Shown here piece after piece: positions 6,522 through 8,101 of a DNA stretch of 8,101 nt. Source of the DNA: Spirochaetaceae bacterium (GTDB taxonomy: Bacteria > Spirochaetota > Spirochaetia > Treponematales > Breznakiellaceae); NCBI GenBank assembly GCA_031268255.1, contig JAIRXO010000049.1:1-8101 (forward strand), in the 5' to 3' direction. A model generated the notes under the pieces. It made no database searches, was not told the DNA's origin, and saw only the letters and a program-made list of their open reading frames with translations. Position numbers and translations under genes: made by a program. The stretch's first letter is position 1. Every line of letters begins with the position of its first letter.

Positions 6522-8101
6522 ACTTTTTTACAGGTTAATTTTCCCTTCCATAAAAAACTCTTTCCTTCTTTTAGCCTGCCCGCGGCAAGCAAATAGCGGA
6601 TAATTTCTTTTGCGTCGGTCTCGGTCCAGCGTATTGTTCCGGCCTGTTCCATTTCGCGGGCAGCTTCGGAAAGGGTGCAGCGCCTTTTGTTTCTGGAGAA
6701 AAAATCAAGGACGCTTTTTTCTTCGCGGTAGCCTGAATGGCCCGGCTTTGCCCCGGCCTTTTTTCTTTCGCATACATCACAGCAGAAACCATCGGGTATT
6801 TCGGCCTCGCCCTGATAGTCAAGCAGGGAGAGGAGGGTTTTCCTCCTGCAGCGTTCACTGTTCCGGGCATAGTCAAGGAGCCGTAAAAAGCGTTCTTTTT
6901 GAACCCCGCCCATGCGGGCAAGGCGCCTTTCGTCGTCAGGTCCAAAGAGGAGCAGGGCCTCGGCGTTTTTGCCGTCCCTTCCCGCACGGCCCGATTCCTG
7001 GAGATAGGCCTCCACGGTTGACGGGCAGTCCCTGTGTATGACCGTCCGTATATCGGCCTTGTCAACACCGAGGCCGAATGCGCATGTTGCGCATAACACA
7101 CCCTCCTGACTGCCTAAGAACCATGTTTCGACATTCTTTTTTTCTTCCCGCTCAAGGCCGGCGTGGTAAAAGTATATTTCGCTTTGGCCTTTTGCCGCTG
7201 TGCCTTCTAGTTCGAAACGGAGATAGCGGGAGAGGGTTTCGGTTCCCTTTCTGGACGAACAGAATACGATGGCCGGCCTTTTGCGCGCGATGAGCAGATC
7301 CCGTACCGCGATGTTTTTGAGTATGCAGCCTTTCGCCTCGTAGCTTATATTGATGCGTCCGGGATTGCCTATGACGCGGTGGACCCCGCCGCCGCCGAAA
7401 ACACGGCGTTCTATACCTTCGAGAACCGGAGATGACGCGGTGGCGGTAAAGGCGGTAACCAGGGGACAGCGGGATGCCTTGATGATGCTGTGTATTTCGA
7501 GATAGCTTGGACGGAAACTCTCTCCCCATTCACTTACGCAGTGGGCTTCGTCTATGACCAGGTGGAATATATTGAGGCTTTCCAGTTCTTTGAGGACTTT
7601 TGGCGTGATGAGTACTTCAGGATTGGCAATGATGAAGCGGCTCTCGCCGCTTCTTATGCGGCGGAATAGTTCTTCCCGTTCCCCGGCGCTCTGGCCGCCC
7701 CTGATCTGCACAGGGGCGAACCCAAGGGAGGCAAGGCGCCGCTCCTGGTCGGCCATGAGGGAAAGTATGGGGTAGATTACCAGGGTAGGCCCTTCGAGGA
7801 GCTGGGCGGGAAGCTGAAAGCACAGGGACTTTCCCGCCCCGGTAGGAAGTATCACAAGCTGCCTTCCCATTTCCCCGCTGTCCTCTATTTCCGCCGCGCC
7901 GGAGAGTGCGCCTTCAGGCGCGTCTGAAAGCGCGCCGCCGTCTGCCTCAGGACCGTCGCCATTGCCGCCTTCCCAGGGCCACCGTACCCGCTTCCCGGCC
8001 ACACAAGCCGCCTCAAGTATATTGGCAATCACCAATCGCTGATACGGGTAGAGATAGTCAAGGCCAAAAAGAACCTTTGCCGCCCTGGAAAGGGGATCGG
8101 G
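6473..8101 (-). CDS. recQ: RecQ-family ATP-dependent DNA helicase (start outside the window)
   Basis: The visible 542 residues unwind DNA in an ATP-dependent way in recombination and repair. The frame runs open off the right edge: FGLDYLYPYQRLVIANILEA at 8070-8011 is the Q-motif region of RecQ, so the TTG at 8035 is not the start. Motifs: I LPTGAGKS (7849-7826); Ia YPILSLMADQ; II and aromatic loop DEAHCVSEWGESFRP (from 7552); III TAFTATA; IV AIVFCSSRKG; V CAFGLGVDKADIR; VI QESGRAGRDG. A Gly/Ala/acidic insert of about 45 residues separates the Q motif from motif I. The zinc-binding region reads CRR, then FCCDVC, where RecQ usually has CxxCxxC. A C-terminal domain ending in WKGKLT (stop of similarity near 6533) follows; it does not look like a standard HRDC domain. 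The last ~19 residues are Ser/Arg-rich and overlap the convergent small gene, so they may not be conserved. Confidence 0.88.
   Translation of the reverse strand, partial: PDPLSRAAKVLFGLDYLYPYQRLVIANILEAACVAGKRVRWPWEGGNGDGPEADGGALSDAPEGALSGAAEIEDSGEMGRQLVILPTGAGKSLCFQLPAQLLEGPTLVIYPILSLMADQERRLASLGFAPVQIRGGQSAGEREELFRRIRSGESRFIIANPEVLITPKVLKELESLNIFHLVIDEAHCVSEWGESFRPSYLEIHSIIKASRCPLVTAFTATASSPVLEGIERRVFGGGGVHRVIGNPGRINISYEAKGCILKNIAVRDLLIARKRPAIVFCSSRKGTETLSRYLRFELEGTAAKGQSEIYFYHAGLEREEKKNVETWFLGSQEGVLCATCAFGLGVDKADIRTVIHRDCPSTVEAYLQESGRAGRDGKNAEALLLFGPDDERRLARMGGVQKERFLRLLDYARNSERCRRKTLLSLLDYQGEAEIPDGFCCDVCERKKAGAKPGHSGYREEKSVLDFFSRNKRRCTLSEAAREMEQAGTIRWTETDAKEIIRYLLAAGRLKEGKSFLWKGKLTCKKVQPSSRLRSSSSSPVT

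Overview
The window is GC-rich bacterial DNA, densely coding, with five genes in two blocks. On the minus strand lie a large adenosylcobalamin-dependent (class II) ribonucleotide reductase gene, nrdJ (93-3665), and at the right edge a RecQ-family helicase whose start is outside the window (6473 to beyond 8101). Between them, on the plus strand, is a tight three-gene cluster: a GT-B glycosyltransferase (3933-5345), a HAD-superfamily hydrolase (5338-6273) and a small single-pass membrane protein (6276-6521). No rRNA, tRNA, CRISPR array, insertion sequence or phage gene was seen. The protein style suggests a spirochaete of the Treponema group, but this is a low-confidence guess. A B12-dependent reductase fits an anaerobe or facultative anaerobe.

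The main observation is in nrdJ. Its frame is open for 1190 codons except for one in-frame UGA at codon 473 (2249-2247). That codon sits exactly where the family has the cysteine of the 'SNPCSEY' motif, the residue that carries the substrate-activating thiyl radical. Everything before and after is intact and in the same frame, including the two redox cysteines (C196, C484), the conserved Glu two residues after the UGA, and the C-terminal shuttle cysteines. Ordinary genes here (nrdJ itself, the small membrane protein, recQ) end in UGA, so the code is not globally changed. The pattern is what a selenocysteine-containing reductase would look like. A weak hairpin at the right distance downstream is a possible SECIS element. 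A nonsense mutation or sequencing error is the main alternative. Selenocysteine would be chemically surprising here, because a selenyl radical is a weaker hydrogen abstractor than a thiyl radical.

Left edge (1-92): no gene. It holds a 51-bp-period duplication of the last codons of nrdJ, a strong hairpin between the copies, and a run of eight A (U in the nrdJ transcript).

Middle (3666-3932): the divergent intergenic region between nrdJ and the glycosyltransferase. It contains the nrdJ Shine-Dalgarno sequence, a 30-bp near-perfect inverted repeat that may be an operator, and a sigma70-like promoter so close to the glycosyltransferase ATG that the transcript is probably leaderless.

Right part: the plus-strand cluster is probably one operon (8-nt overlap, then a 2-nt gap). 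Its last gene runs tail-to-tail into recQ with a 49-bp overlap of coding ends.
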